Below, piece after piece: positions 1-8,810 of a stretch of DNA of 64,000 bases. The stretch's first letter is position 1. The number at the start of each line of letters is the position of its first letter. Position numbers and translations under genes: made by a program. The stretch is from Alteribacter lacisalsi (GTDB lineage: Bacteria > Bacillota > Bacilli > Bacillales > Salisediminibacteriaceae). The stretch spans positions 1,302,001-1,366,000 of the forward strand of contig NZ_PDOF01000001.1 in NCBI RefSeq assembly GCF_003226345.1, read 5' to 3'. The notes beneath the pieces were generated by a model that made no database searches, was not told the origin of the DNA, and was given only the letters and a program-made list of their open reading frames with translations.

Positions 1-181
1 CAATAAGAATAATGATAGCAATGTAAAGGAGTAAAAACGCCGCTCCCCCGTTTTCACCGGCTACATAGGAAAATCGCCAGATATTCCCCAGTCCGACTGC
101 CGACCCCATAGCAGCAAGCATAAAGCCGATTTTGGAGGCCCACTGCTCACGCCCCCCAGGTCGTAAATCTCTCTCACTCAT
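1..181 (-). CDS. Sodium:neurotransmitter symporter (NSS) family transporter, N-terminal fragment
   Basis: The start of a Na+-coupled amino-acid or related solute symporter; the rest lies outside the window. The 60 visible residues begin with a short polar N-terminus ([14 protein letters not shown]). The first membrane segment follows and carries the NSS/LeuT signature [20 protein letters not shown], which in LeuT contributes to the Na+ and substrate sites of TM1. The ATG at 181 is preceded by GGGGAGG at good spacing. About 250 bp of AT-rich sequence upstream (182-434) should hold its promoter, which I could not place securely. The family call is firm; the substrate cannot be told from this fragment. 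Confidence 0.9.
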   Translation of the reverse strand, partial: MSERDLRPGGREQWASKIGFMLAAMGSAVGLGNIWRFSYVAGENGGAAFLLLYIAIIILI

Positions 182-395
182 CTCTGTTTACCTCCCCAAA
201 AAATATTGAATATAAAAACGTACATTAATAATATACGACAATATGGTATAAAATTCATTTATTATTTTGAAAATTATTAAACTTACAAATAGTAAAATAT
301 TATTTGCCCATGACCTTAGATCTAGATTCACTTATAACTGCATCCTGAAAGAATTCCTAAAACGTGACTGAAAAGAAAAACTGTTTTTTCACAAT

Positions 396-427
396 AAAAT
401 ACACCCTGCCATTGGCAGGGTGCTTTT
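396..427 (-). terminator. Intrinsic terminator downstream of speD
   Basis: Perfect 9-bp stem CACCCTGCC / GGCAGGGTG with a 3-nt loop, followed on the minus strand by a T-rich tract, just after the speD stop. Confidence 0.8.
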
Positions 428-434
428 ATAGGAC

Positions 435-1247
435 TTATGTCCGGCTTATGTTTCTCCCATAATAAATTTCGTCCATCTCAAGCTGGAGTTTTTCAGTAAT
501 TTCCTTCTGCTCATCGCTGGATAATTTATCTTTTGTATACCCGAACAGATAGTTGTTCAAGTCAAACTTCTTCAGCTTGCATTTTGTGTGAAAGATATTT
601 TCCTGATAGATATTAACATCGATCATATCGTAATACATTTTTAATTCATCAGGAATAAAGTTTTGAATTGAATTGATTTCATGATCGATAAACAGTTTAT
701 GACCGTTCACATCACGGGTAAAGCCTCTTACACGGTAATCCATCGTCATAATATCAGTATCGAAGGAATGAATCATATAGTTAAGTGCTTTAAGAGGTGA
801 TATCTCGCCGCATGTGGAGACATCAATATCCGCTCTGAACGTAGAGATTCCTTCGTCAGGGTGATACTCAGGATACGTGTGAACCGTAATGTGACTTTTA
901 TCCAGATGAAATACAGCTGATTCCGGCAGAGGTCCGGGAGATTCCTGAAATGCCGTTGAAGGCGCTTCTTCAACAGGACCTTCAGCGACAAGAAGCGTAA
1001 CGCTTGCTCCCTGCGGTTCATAATCCTGTTTTGCCACATTAAGAACGTGGGCTCCTATAATATCGGCTACATCTGTAAGAATTTTAGTGAGCCTTTCAGC
1101 ATTGTACTGATCATCAATATACTTTATATATGCCTGGCGTTCTTCCTTCGTTTTGGTATAGCATACATCGTACATGTTAAAGCTCATGCTTTTAGTCAAA
1201 TTGTTAAAATCATGAAGCTGAATGCGCTCCTCAGGTGTAAGTGTCAA
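435..1247 (-). CDS. speD: S-adenosylmethionine decarboxylase proenzyme (E. coli type)
   Basis: Decarboxylates S-adenosylmethionine to supply aminopropyl groups for spermidine. The 270-aa size and motifs fit the long E. coli-type pyruvoyl enzyme (264 aa in E. coli) rather than the short B. subtilis type. [13 protein letters not shown] contains the serine that becomes the pyruvoyl group after self-cleavage. [24 protein letters not shown] and [13 protein letters not shown] are also conserved. The open frame runs upstream to 1409, but the start is best placed at TTG 1247: GTAAAGGAGAAGGA lies 9 nt before it, while ATGs at 1277 and 1334 lack a ribosome site. It is divergent from the hydrolase at 1360. 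No speE lies nearby. Confidence 0.92.
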   Translation of the reverse strand: MTLTPEERIQLHDFNNLTKSMSFNMYDVCYTKTKEERQAYIKYIDDQYNAERLTKILTDVADIIGAHVLNVAKQDYEPQGASVTLLVAEGPVEEAPSTAFQESPGPLPESAVFHLDKSHITVHTYPEYHPDEGISTFRADIDVSTCGEISPLKALNYMIHSFDTDIMTMDYRVRGFTRDVNGHKLFIDHEINSIQNFIPDELKMYYDMIDVNIYQENIFHTKCKLKKFDLNNYLFGYTKDKLSSDEQKEITEKLQLEMDEIYYGRNISRT

Positions 1248-1359
1248 TGGTTCCTTCTCCTTTACACGATCTGTCATTTTTACTATTGGAAACTTGTGGC
1301 TGTGTACGCTTTTGATCTTATCATAACAATTCATACTATACGAATAAACAGGTGATTTT

Positions 1360-2190
1360 ATGTTCTTAACAAAAACCATTCGATACCTTTCATTCGCTGC
1401 TGCCGGCATCGTTCTGCTGATTACTGGGTTCTTTGCCCTGTTTTATTTTTCTCAGGACGGCCTTTTGTTTCATCCGCAGCCGTTGAATGAATCCAGGATT
1501 GATTATGTGAATGAGCAGTACCCCGAAGCAAAAGAGGTGCTCACAGAAAATAAGGACGGGCTGGACCTTCACGGATGGCTGATAGAATCTGGGGAGGACG
1601 ACCCTCTGCTAATATATTTTGGGGGAAATGCCGAAGAAGTATCGTATATGATTCCGGATGCGTTGAGGCTGGAAAACTGGAACGTGCTGCTCATGAATTA
1701 CAGAGGCTACGGTCTGAGCGGCGGGTCCCCGGGAGAAGCAGAATTCTTTTCTGATGCCCTTACCCTTTATGATGAGATGACCAGCGAATTCGGATTTGAA
1801 AGCATAGCGGTGATGGGCAGGAGTATGGGTACCGGCCCTGCGGTTTACCTCTCGGAACAGCGGGATGTTCTTGGAACAGTGCTAGTTTCACCATACGACA
1901 GCCTTACCCGTGTAGCAGGGGATCGTTACCCTCTCGTTCCTGTTTCCATTCTGCTGAATCATCATTTTGACAACAGCACCCGCGCAGAAAGGATTGAGAC
2001 CCCTGCTCTTGTTCTGATCGCAGAAAATGATGAAGTAATCCCGCCTTCCCATTCGGAGGAACTGGTACGTTCCTGGGACGGTGATTCCGAAGCTGTATTT
2101 TTTGAAGGGAAACATCATAACAATATCCAGACAGGCAGCGGATACTGGACAGAAATTACAGCGTTTCTTGATCAGTTTAAGCAGGAATAA
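1360..2190 (+). CDS. Membrane-anchored alpha/beta hydrolase
   Basis: A probable serine esterase or peptidase-like hydrolase of unknown substrate, 276 aa. Residues about 8-30 form one hydrophobic segment, so the enzyme is likely tethered outside the membrane. The fold signatures are present: YFGGNAEEV (oxyanion region), [10 protein letters not shown], the nucleophile elbow GRSMG, the acid in AENDEVIPP and the histidine in GKHHNNI. This arrangement resembles the BEM46/YqkD-type hydrolases. ATG 1360 has AGGTGA 5 nt upstream. The gene ends in a bidirectional terminator shared with the convergent histidine kinase. Confidence 0.8.
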   Translation: MFLTKTIRYLSFAAAGIVLLITGFFALFYFSQDGLLFHPQPLNESRIDYVNEQYPEAKEVLTENKDGLDLHGWLIESGEDDPLLIYFGGNAEEVSYMIPDALRLENWNVLLMNYRGYGLSGGSPGEAEFFSDALTLYDEMTSEFGFESIAVMGRSMGTGPAVYLSEQRDVLGTVLVSPYDSLTRVAGDRYPLVPVSILLNHHFDNSTRAERIETPALVLIAENDEVIPPSHSEELVRSWDGDSEAVFFEGKHHNNIQTGSGYWTEITAFLDQFKQE

Positions 2191-2234
2191 AACGCCTGCC
2201 CAGAGTGAGAATCACTCAAGGACAGGCGTTTTCA
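2189..2234. terminator. Bidirectional terminator between hydrolase and histidine kinase
   Basis: AACGCCTG / CAGGCGTT stem extended by partly paired GCCCAGAGTGA and TCACTCAAGGAC arms. The last codons of the convergent kinase gene lie inside the hairpin. Confidence 0.7.
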
Positions 2235-3439
2235 ATAGAGTGGAATGTGACTGCTACTGTTGTGCCATCCGGGCAGGATTCAACATTAATATCAGCACCA
2301 TTTCTTTTGGCAATGCTGTAACAGATCGGCATGCCGAGACCGGGATTGTGATCTTTGGTTGTAAAAAACGGCGTGCCGGCTTTATCCTTTATATCCTCAC
2401 TGATTCCCCGCCCTTCATCCTGAACGATCAGCAGTACTTTTCCGTTTTTCAGCTTTGTTCTGAGTGTAAGCGTTTCGTCTTTTTTCATGGCTTCACAGCC
2501 GTTCTGTGCCAGCTGTAAAATCATTTCACTGATTTCATCAGGGTCAGCGACGATACGGGGAAGCACAGCGGCTGTTTCTTTTTTTATCGTCTGCTTTCTT
2601 TTTTCACCGAGTTTTTGAAGTTGCGGGATCATATCATCAATGATACGGGATAGGGCAATCGGCCGGGGGTTATTCGTTTTATCTTTCGCAAGCTGCAGAA
2701 AGCTCGTTATAATCTGATCAGCCTTTCCAATCTCATCAAGCATCAGGCTGATTGCCGGCTCGTATTCGGCAAGATCATGTTTTTCTGACATCAGTTGAAG
2801 GTATCCTTTAACAGTTGTCAGAGGATTACGAATCTCGTGGGCAAAGCCGGTTGCCATTTCCCCGACGAGGTGAAGTTGATCCATTTGCCGGACTTTCTTC
2901 TGATAATGTTCTTTCTGAATGATTTCTCTATGAAGTTTCTCGTTTTTTTCAGTTAGTTCTTCTGTTTTGATTTCCACCAGATCGTGAAGATAATTCTTAT
3001 GGAGTTCCAGTTCTTTTTCAAGCTTGCGCATATGTGTGATGTCTGAAATCGTAATTATGGCGCCAATGACAACACCATCTTGATCCCTTACAGGAACAGC
3101 AGAGTTTAGAATAGCCCCTTCTGTTCCGTCAAAACGTAAGATATCGATCACTTCACCGTAAGAGGATTCCCCGCGGGTCAATGCTCTGACAGCTGCCCAG
3201 TCGCCATCCTTTACTCTCTCGCCAGTGTCTCTCCACCACCCGGTATAGGATTCGTGAACAGAAGAGGAACGGTTTGTTGAAGGATCCGCTCCCCAGGCTT
3301 TATAAATCAAATCATTTATATAACGAAAATCTCCATCGGCGTCTACGACCAGTACCCCGATGGGCAGCGAATCGATGATCATTCCAAGGTCCAGATGTTT
3401 GTCCAGTATAGAAGCTTTTTTCGTTTCCTGAATATCCAC
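2216..3439 (-). CDS. PAS-domain sensor histidine kinase (sporulation-kinase-like), orphan
   Basis: A cytoplasmic sensor kinase of about 407 aa with no membrane segment. A PAS domain occupies about residues 20-140 (DSLPIGVLVVDADGDFRYIN then ITISDITHMRKLE). A coiled coil of about 45 residues follows, then the dimerisation/phosphoacceptor helix with the histidine in FAHEIRNPLTTVKGYL. The ATPase domain shows the N-box LAQNGCEAM, G1 DEGRGI, F-box PFFTTK and G2 GLGMP. No response regulator is adjacent, as is usual for Bacillus Kin-type phosphorelay kinases; that role is inferred. The frame opens at GTG 3448, but GTG 3439 is favoured because GGGGTGATC, complementary to the 16S 3' end, sits just before it. 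Confidence 0.85.
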   Translation of the reverse strand: MDIQETKKASILDKHLDLGMIIDSLPIGVLVVDADGDFRYINDLIYKAWGADPSTNRSSSVHESYTGWWRDTGERVKDGDWAAVRALTRGESSYGEVIDILRFDGTEGAILNSAVPVRDQDGVVIGAIITISDITHMRKLEKELELHKNYLHDLVEIKTEELTEKNEKLHREIIQKEHYQKKVRQMDQLHLVGEMATGFAHEIRNPLTTVKGYLQLMSEKHDLAEYEPAISLMLDEIGKADQIITSFLQLAKDKTNNPRPIALSRIIDDMIPQLQKLGEKRKQTIKKETAAVLPRIVADPDEISEMILQLAQNGCEAMKKDETLTLRTKLKNGKVLLIVQDEGRGISEDIKDKAGTPFFTTKDHNPGLGMPICYSIAKRNGADINVESCPDGTTVAVTFHSIENACP

Positions 3440-3565
3440 GTTGATCACCCCGTATGCGTAACTACTTCTATAATACTAAAAAAATGCAGGTAAGAGCGTG
3501 AATCTTCAATAATTATCTGTGAAAATTTAATAAAGGTTTATATCGTTAAAGTATTAATTCAATTA

Positions 3566-3595
3566 TATAAAAAGGCTGGTATATACCAGCCAGTC
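3566..3595 (-). terminator. Intrinsic terminator of the trypsin-like protease gene
   Basis: GGCTGGTATATACCAGCC palindrome followed on the minus strand by TTTTTATAT, 20 bp past the stop codon. Confidence 0.8.
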
Positions 3596-3611
3596 AAAAA
3601 TATTGGTTTTC

Positions 3612-4598
3612 TTAAACAAATTCGATTCTTAACAGGGTCCGGACATGTTCAATCTGATTTAGAATCGTTGCCTGGGTACTGCCGGCAAACAGAAGCCCAA
3701 CGGCTCTGTTTTCGTGATCGGTGACAACCGAACCGCTGTCTCCTCCCTCAGATAATGGAGTGGTCACGATCTGATCTCTGAAGCGGGCGGTCCTGTTCCC
3801 GCCGAAGTTCACATCAATCGTTGCTTCAATCCCTGTAACTTCTCCTGAAGTATAGCCACTCGTACGGCCGGTTTTCCTTATACGAAGCCCCGTGTCCACT
3901 TCATCCTTCTGAAGGCTTCCCTTTATATAACCGCTCCAGTAAACTTCCCTGTCAAGCTCCTGCAGAGAGCCTTCTGCGATGGCAGCATCCACGAGGTTAT
4001 CATGTTCTTCCAGCGGGACATTAGGCGTAAGATCAATCGGGATAAAGGCGCTCAGCACAGCAACCTGATCGTCCGGGAGGGTGCCGCCGTCTACAGAACC
4101 GGGCTGCAGGATCGGATCTCCCTCCTGTGCCTCATTACTGTTCGCCATGACATGGTTGTTTGAAAGGATAAAATACTTCCCGGCACGATCACCTTCCCTG
4201 CCAAAAACAACAGCTCCCGCTGTACCGGCTGTCACGTCCGGGTGCCCGACACTCCATCCGCCCTTTACAGGCCGTATTTTTGAAGAGAGCTGGTTATCCG
4301 GCAGTGTTCGCATCTCTCGACTGATTTCAGTCTGTGCAGACGGCTGGCCGATCTCGATCACATCCGTTTCCACTCCCTCTACAAAAGCAGGAACCAGGTC
4401 TTCTTCTTTTAATGCAGATGGGTCCTGTTTCTTTGTTACGTAAGTAATGAGAGCTGCTTTTCCTGCAGGCTTACCGCCTGTCACTTTTTCACCGATCCCG
4501 ACGCCGACGACGTTTTCCTTTTTCAGAAAATCAGCTTCGGTCTGCCGGGTTTTTATATTCCGGATACTGTCCATTTGCGCTTTTGAAAACTTAGGCAT
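3612..4598 (-). CDS. Trypsin-fold (S1-like) protease without a signal peptide
   Basis: A 328-aa protein with a chymotrypsin-fold peptidase domain. Candidate catalytic residues are His149 in LSNNHVMA, Asp204 in NLVDAAIAEG and Ser288 in GGDSGS. The domain begins near GGWSVGHPDVTAGTAG (residue 113 on). The first 110 residues include a small VVGVGIGEKV..KAALITYVTKK domain that I do not recognise. The N-terminus (MPKFSKAQMDSIRNIKTRQ) is charged with no signal sequence, so the protein should stay in the cytosol unless exported otherwise; most bacterial S1 proteases are secreted. ATG 4598 follows GAAGGAGGG. Substrate unknown. Confidence 0.75.
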   Translation of the reverse strand: MPKFSKAQMDSIRNIKTRQTEADFLKKENVVGVGIGEKVTGGKPAGKAALITYVTKKQDPSALKEEDLVPAFVEGVETDVIEIGQPSAQTEISREMRTLPDNQLSSKIRPVKGGWSVGHPDVTAGTAGAVVFGREGDRAGKYFILSNNHVMANSNEAQEGDPILQPGSVDGGTLPDDQVAVLSAFIPIDLTPNVPLEEHDNLVDAAIAEGSLQELDREVYWSGYIKGSLQKDEVDTGLRIRKTGRTSGYTSGEVTGIEATIDVNFGGNRTARFRDQIVTTPLSEGGDSGSVVTDHENRAVGLLFAGSTQATILNQIEHVRTLLRIEFV

Positions 4599-4684
4599 AA
4601 AAAAAGCCCTCCTTCAAAATAGAGTGCATACTCATTTCGACAGGCAGAGCTTTATTTCCTTTACCAGCTGGACAATCCCAGCGT

Positions 4685-4888
4685 TTAAAAAAAGTAATAA
4701 TAAACCACTGTCCATATTAATGCCGGGACAAAGGCAATGACGTATAAAAGAGACAACAGCTTAAAGCGTTTCCGTGCCTGTTTATTGTAGGTTTCATCCT
4801 CTGGGTTTAAACCAATCCGTATGGTAGCAATGAGTCCGAAAACGCAGACCGCTGCCACAACAATCAGTGCGGGAATGTAGTTTGACAT
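4685..4888 (-). CDS. Small two-helix membrane protein, unknown function
   Basis: 67 aa with two hydrophobic segments (about residues 5-25 and 44-66) separated by a charged loop (NPEDETYNKQARKRFK). It ends in an aromatic run VVYYYFF. A GAGAGGG ribosome site precedes the ATG. I do not recognise the family. It lies between the protease and the sulfurtransferase on the same strand with gaps of about 70-90 bp, so co-transcription is possible but unproven. Confidence 0.6.
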   Translation of the reverse strand: MSNYIPALIVVAAVCVFGLIATIRIGLNPEDETYNKQARKRFKLLSLLYVIAFVPALIWTVVYYYFF

Positions 4889-4961
4889 AAAGACCCTCTC
4901 TCACGTTTGGATTTCCATTCCCTATTTTAAAGGACACGCCGTGTAATTGCGAGGATAGAAG

Positions 4962-5798
4962 CTATCCTTTATTTACCGGATTGTCCGGGCGTGTAATCCA
5001 TTCACTCCAGCTGCCGGGGTAAAGCCTCACTTCTTTACCCGCTGCTTTGAATGCCAGTACATTGGCGCACGCCGTTACGCCGGATCCGCAGTAAACAATC
5101 GCTTCTTTACCCTCATAAGGGCTGAGGTCTTTTCGCAGCTCAGCTTCTGATTTCCAGTTCCCCGACTCGTCAAGGCGGTTCTGCCAGTTATCGTTCACGG
5201 CAGTTGGAATATGCCCGGCAGTATGATCAATAGGCTCATGAACCCCGGCAAACCTCTCGGGAGCACGGGAATCAATCAGAATGGCTTCACCCGAGTAGAG
5301 ATTTTGTTTCACTTCCTCCATACTTGCCGTCATGGTGGGATCAGGCTCTGCATGGTAAACTGCCGTTTGCTGCGGCTCGATTATTCCCGATTCAACCGGG
5401 TATTCTTTTTTCAGCCATTTTGAAAAGGGTTCGGACAGAACGCAGGCTCTTTTATGACCGGTATATGTAAGAAGCCACCAGAGACGTGACGCCATAGCTC
5501 CGCCCTGGTCATCATAGGCAACAACCATTGTGCTGTTGTCAATTCCAAGCCGCCCCATTTTCTCCTGAAAGCAATTCAGATCCGGTAGAGGATGTCTTCC
5601 TCCAGCGCCTGAAGGGGGCCGGGGGGCGGAAAGATCGTTGTCAAGATGGGCGTATACCGCCCCTGGGATGTGACTCCTGGAATATTCGATCTTCCCTCGT
5701 TCAGCATCTGCCAGGTCAAACCGGCAGTCCACGATCACCATATCGTTTCGTTGAAGATTACTTTTCAGCCATTCGGACGATACAAAAAAATCAGTCAT
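4962..5798 (-). CDS. Thiosulfate / 3-mercaptopyruvate sulfurtransferase (tandem rhodanese)
   Basis: A 278-aa two-domain rhodanese that transfers sulfane sulfur to a thiophilic acceptor such as cyanide or a thiol. The inactive N-terminal domain has VDCRFDLADAERG.. and SHIPGAVYAHLD. The C-terminal domain has IDSRAPERFAG, DHTAGHIPTAVN and the active-site loop VYCGSGVTAC with the persulfide-carrying cysteine. The CGSGVT loop is typical of the mercaptopyruvate-type branch, though substrate cannot be fixed by reading. ATG 5798 is preceded by AAGGAGG. Cytoplasmic, apparently monocistronic. Confidence 0.88.
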   Translation of the reverse strand: MTDFFVSSEWLKSNLQRNDMVIVDCRFDLADAERGKIEYSRSHIPGAVYAHLDNDLSAPRPPSGAGGRHPLPDLNCFQEKMGRLGIDNSTMVVAYDDQGGAMASRLWWLLTYTGHKRACVLSEPFSKWLKKEYPVESGIIEPQQTAVYHAEPDPTMTASMEEVKQNLYSGEAILIDSRAPERFAGVHEPIDHTAGHIPTAVNDNWQNRLDESGNWKSEAELRKDLSPYEGKEAIVYCGSGVTACANVLAFKAAGKEVRLYPGSWSEWITRPDNPVNKG

Positions 5799-5876
5799 AG
5801 TAAAAGCCTCCTTATATTTACAAAATAATTAGATTTTTCAATGTTCACCCCAAGCCGTGACTTGTACAGCTGAAGT

Positions 5877-7349
5877 TTACGTATAAAACCTCCCGCTTTT
5901 ATCACAGTACACAGTCCGGACTACTGTACGTTCAAAACGGCTTCCCCCTTTCGTTACGCCTTCAATATCCATTGTTGTGTTATAAAGTCCTTCACCGCAG
6001 TCTGGCAGGGTTACAGTAGTGCCGAAAGCTGATGCTGATTGCTCTTGATCATCGGTATCATCTGCCTTGCCTTTTTCGCAGGGAGTAAACGTGCAGCTGG
6101 CTGTGGCAGAACTGGGCACAGCCTGATCTTTGCCGCTTACAGTGAACTGCTTTTTTTCCAGGGCTTGCTCAAACTCCAGCTGAGTGCTGATCGGCGAGTT
6201 GATATTAATGATAACGAGGTAAGCAGAAGGGTTTGACGATGTACGTTTTTCAACGATGGACCACCTCCCGGGAATGGGATCATCAATGGTGAAGGTATGG
6301 TGCCAGGCCCCATTAAACATTCCGTTATCCGGTGAGGTTGTTACCTCCGGTTTAAAAATTTTCCCCTCAGGATCTATAATAGAAAGGCCTTCTGCATGGT
6401 CCGGGGTCAGCCAGTCTGCAGAAAAGGATGCTGCTCCTTCCTCAACCTCAAAAGATTCAATCCCTGTTTTCCTGCACGGACCTCCCCTTACTATACGACT
6501 GGCCGTACCGAGGTTTTCCCCAGCCGTTTGATAATCCTCAGAGGTTTCTCTTCCCGTTAACAGCACATCGGAAATGACCGGATAAACGTTCTTCCTGTCA
6601 GTAAGATCCTGATGATTCCACTCCCCGACTTTAAGCATTGTGCCGTAGGGAAGGGTTGCGCTCCTGACTGATACAACCCCGTCACTGTCGCCGGGAATAA
6701 ACAGCCCGCCTGCAAAATAACGGCTGAACAGGGGTCCGGAACGTTTACCTGCGACGGTATAATATCGGGTACTTTCCCTTTCCGGCCGGTTGTCAGTAAT
6801 CGTCCGGTAGTATGCCATTAAGGCCGTCTGAAGACTTCTTGTACCTTCATTTTTCATCCCGATCAGATTAGCAAGCCACGACGCTTTCGTGCTGTGAGCA
6901 AGATCTGCGAGTTCACTGCCGTGGTGAGGAGAACCGATGGCGTAAAGTTCATCCACAAGCTCATGACGGCCGTAATGCACAAGCGCAGTCTGAGCATCCA
7001 GTGCACCTTTGCTGAACCCCACGACCGCAAGCTTTTTTCCCCCTAAATATTCACTGACCTGACTTAGCTGCCAGGCGAGCACAGCCCCGTTATCCCAGTA
7101 GCTTTTGGCAGGTCCTCCTGTGTCATAAAGCTCCACAATAGCTGTCTGAAACCCGTCTTCACGGGCAGTACGGTACCAGTCACTCTCTGTGTAAAACATG
7201 GATGAAAGGTTAGTAAGACCGGGAACAAATACAATCACCGGTTTTGACTTTTTTACTTCCTTTGGAGAAAGACCGATTAGGATTGATCCTGGTTTTCCCG
7301 GTTCACCGATGATTTTTTCAAAAGATGACAGCGATGCACCTGTATTCAC
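5877..7349 (-). CDS. Large alpha/beta-hydrolase (lipase-like) with C-terminal beta domain
   Basis: 490 aa. The N-terminal 250 residues are an alpha/beta hydrolase: VIVFVPGLTNLSSMF starts the fold, VVGFSKGALDAQ is the nucleophile elbow (GFSKG), IGSPHHGSELADLA resembles lipase/PGAP1-like strands, and GDSDGVVSVRSA plus GEWNHQDL could supply the acid and histidine. The remaining 240 residues look like beta-sandwich sequence without known motifs (DNGMFNGAWHHTFTIDDPIPGRW). There is no signal peptide, so the protein is predicted cytoplasmic. The start is GTG 7349 with AAGGGAGAG upstream. Substrate unknown; a polyester or lipid ester is only a guess. Confidence 0.7.
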   Translation of the reverse strand: MNTGASLSSFEKIIGEPGKPGSILIGLSPKEVKKSKPVIVFVPGLTNLSSMFYTESDWYRTAREDGFQTAIVELYDTGGPAKSYWDNGAVLAWQLSQVSEYLGGKKLAVVGFSKGALDAQTALVHYGRHELVDELYAIGSPHHGSELADLAHSTKASWLANLIGMKNEGTRSLQTALMAYYRTITDNRPERESTRYYTVAGKRSGPLFSRYFAGGLFIPGDSDGVVSVRSATLPYGTMLKVGEWNHQDLTDRKNVYPVISDVLLTGRETSEDYQTAGENLGTASRIVRGGPCRKTGIESFEVEEGAASFSADWLTPDHAEGLSIIDPEGKIFKPEVTTSPDNGMFNGAWHHTFTIDDPIPGRWSIVEKRTSSNPSAYLVIININSPISTQLEFEQALEKKQFTVSGKDQAVPSSATASCTFTPCEKGKADDTDDQEQSASAFGTTVTLPDCGEGLYNTTMDIEGVTKGGSRFERTVVRTVYCDKSGRFYT

Positions 7350-7425
7350 ACACTCACTCTCCCTTGGCTTTTCTCCTATTTTATACTTTTAAAATCGGCC
7401 ATGGAAGAAATATGCGGGCATTTTC

Positions 7426-8199
7426 CTATGCAGTCACGTGAACAGAGACTTTCTGTCCCGTTGAAAATGCGGCAGTAAATAGGCCTTCTTCGAGTTTAAC
7501 CGGGGGAATTAACGTTCCTGACGAAACCAGCATTCCCTTTCTGATTGTTTTTCCATGCTGAGACAGTTTTTCTGCAAGCCACTTTACTGAAAGAACCGGG
7601 TTTCCCATCACAACGGTGGAATGCCCCTCGCCTATACACATTCCGTTATGTTCAAGTGTCATTGTTATATCATCGATCGCACACCGGTCGGCTGGAATCC
7701 CTTCCTTGCCTGTAATTACACGTCCGGTAAAGGCATTATCACTGATCAGGTCCCGGAGTTCAAAATGGGGAAACCATCGTTTAAATCTTGAATCAGGAAT
7801 TTCGATTGCAGCGTGAAGAGTCCCTTTGCTTACGACCTCCTCTGTTGTGGGACTGGCTGATAGGTCTGAATCAAACGAAAAGACCAGTTCCGGTTCAAGC
7901 AGCGGTTCATTCATGTCCGAAAGGGAAATTGCTGCTGATCCAAGGCTTATATTTTTATCCATGAGTGTGCCGTATGCAGGCTCGTCCGTATCGGCTAGTG
8001 CCTGAGTCTGTGGACTGGTCATACTGATTTTATACCCATACGGTGATGCCCCCTGCTGACGGTATTTCTCCTCAATCAGCGTGTGCTGGATCTTGTATGC
8101 GTCTTTTTCACTAAAGTGTTCGTTTTCGCTTAAAAATCGAGCAGGTTTCCCTGTTTGTTCTGCTTCAATCAGATGTCTGGCTGTTTGTTCAATATTCAT
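7426..8199 (-). CDS. 2-keto-4-pentenoate hydratase / 4-oxalocrotonate decarboxylase family
   Basis: Family enzymes hydrate 2-hydroxypenta-2,4-dienoate or decarboxylate 2-oxo-hexenedioate in meta-cleavage of aromatics. The 257-aa protein shows the conserved GYKISMTSPQTQ, EPAYGTLMD, LLEPELVFSF, LHAAIEIPDSRF, SDNAFTGRVI, TVVMGNPVLSVKWLA and a final GTLIPPVKLEEG segment, a full-length MhpD/DmpH-type sequence. The open frame extends to 8286, but ATG 8199 (MNIEQTARHLIEAE) has GGCAGGTG 7 nt upstream and matches family length. No other aromatic-degradation genes flank it; the ring-cleaving dioxygenase is 42 kb away. Its actual substrate is open. Confidence 0.85.
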   Translation of the reverse strand: MNIEQTARHLIEAEQTGKPARFLSENEHFSEKDAYKIQHTLIEEKYRQQGASPYGYKISMTSPQTQALADTDEPAYGTLMDKNISLGSAAISLSDMNEPLLEPELVFSFDSDLSASPTTEEVVSKGTLHAAIEIPDSRFKRWFPHFELRDLISDNAFTGRVITGKEGIPADRCAIDDITMTLEHNGMCIGEGHSTVVMGNPVLSVKWLAEKLSQHGKTIRKGMLVSSGTLIPPVKLEEGLFTAAFSTGQKVSVHVTA

Positions 8200-8423
8200 A
8201 TATGTGCACCTGCCCTTCTCATTGTTCAAGCTCTTACAAAAATTTGTACAGGTGACCATGATACAAAAATTGTGCAGAAAATCCAACTGTTTTCTGAAAA
8301 TTCGCTGCGTTTATTTGGCTCACTCATTATATTTATTATAGAAAGCAACAATTTTTCTGAAGACCGCTGTTTTGTATAGATTTATTATTACGTTTCAGAC
8401 GGACGGCCACATTATAACCAAAT

Positions 8424-8465
8424 TAAAAAGGCACCTGACAGCTTTCTGAGCTGCCTAGGTGCCTT
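8424..8465 (-). terminator. Intrinsic terminator of the DUF2187 gene
   Basis: AGGCACCT / AGGTGCCT stem with a partly paired interior (AGCTTTCTGAGCT) and a T-run on the minus strand. Confidence 0.85.
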
Positions 8466-8472
8466 CTCGTGC

Positions 8473-8673
8473 TTATTTGAATTCTGTATGGTGAAGTACT
8501 GTTCTGGCGTAGCTTCCGTCCTCAAGCTTTTTATCCAGTTCCACTGCAATTGAATTGTTGTAAACCGCAATAACTTCAGCTTTGGAGCCTTTAAATTCCC
8601 CTTTTGTTACACTTACCTGATCGCCTGCTTCAACTGTAATCGGATTTTCCTGCTTTGCTTCTTCATTTGCCAT
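8473..8673 (-). CDS. DUF2187 / YkvS-like small KOW-type protein
   Basis: 66 aa. The core AGDQVSVTKGEFKGSKAEVIAVYNNSIAV resembles a KOW/SH3-like beta barrel of the sort found in nucleic-acid or ribosome-binding proteins; it is followed by ELDKKLEDGSYARTVLHH. This matches the short DUF2187 proteins of Bacilli, whose role is not known to me. ATG 8673 is chosen over the upstream ORF start because AAGGAGG sits 8 nt before it. It is monocistronic with its own terminator. Confidence 0.8.
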   Translation of the reverse strand: MANEEAKQENPITVEAGDQVSVTKGEFKGSKAEVIAVYNNSIAVELDKKLEDGSYARTVLHHTEFK

Positions 8674-8810
8674 TGTATAAGCCTCCTTCAGCCTGGGAAA
8701 TTGATGTTTGTATACCATACCCTGTTTTGGGCGGCGTTACCCCTCACATACTATAACAAAAACATGTGCCGCTGTGTGCGCACATGCTTTTGTCTGAAAA
8801 TTAATATTTT

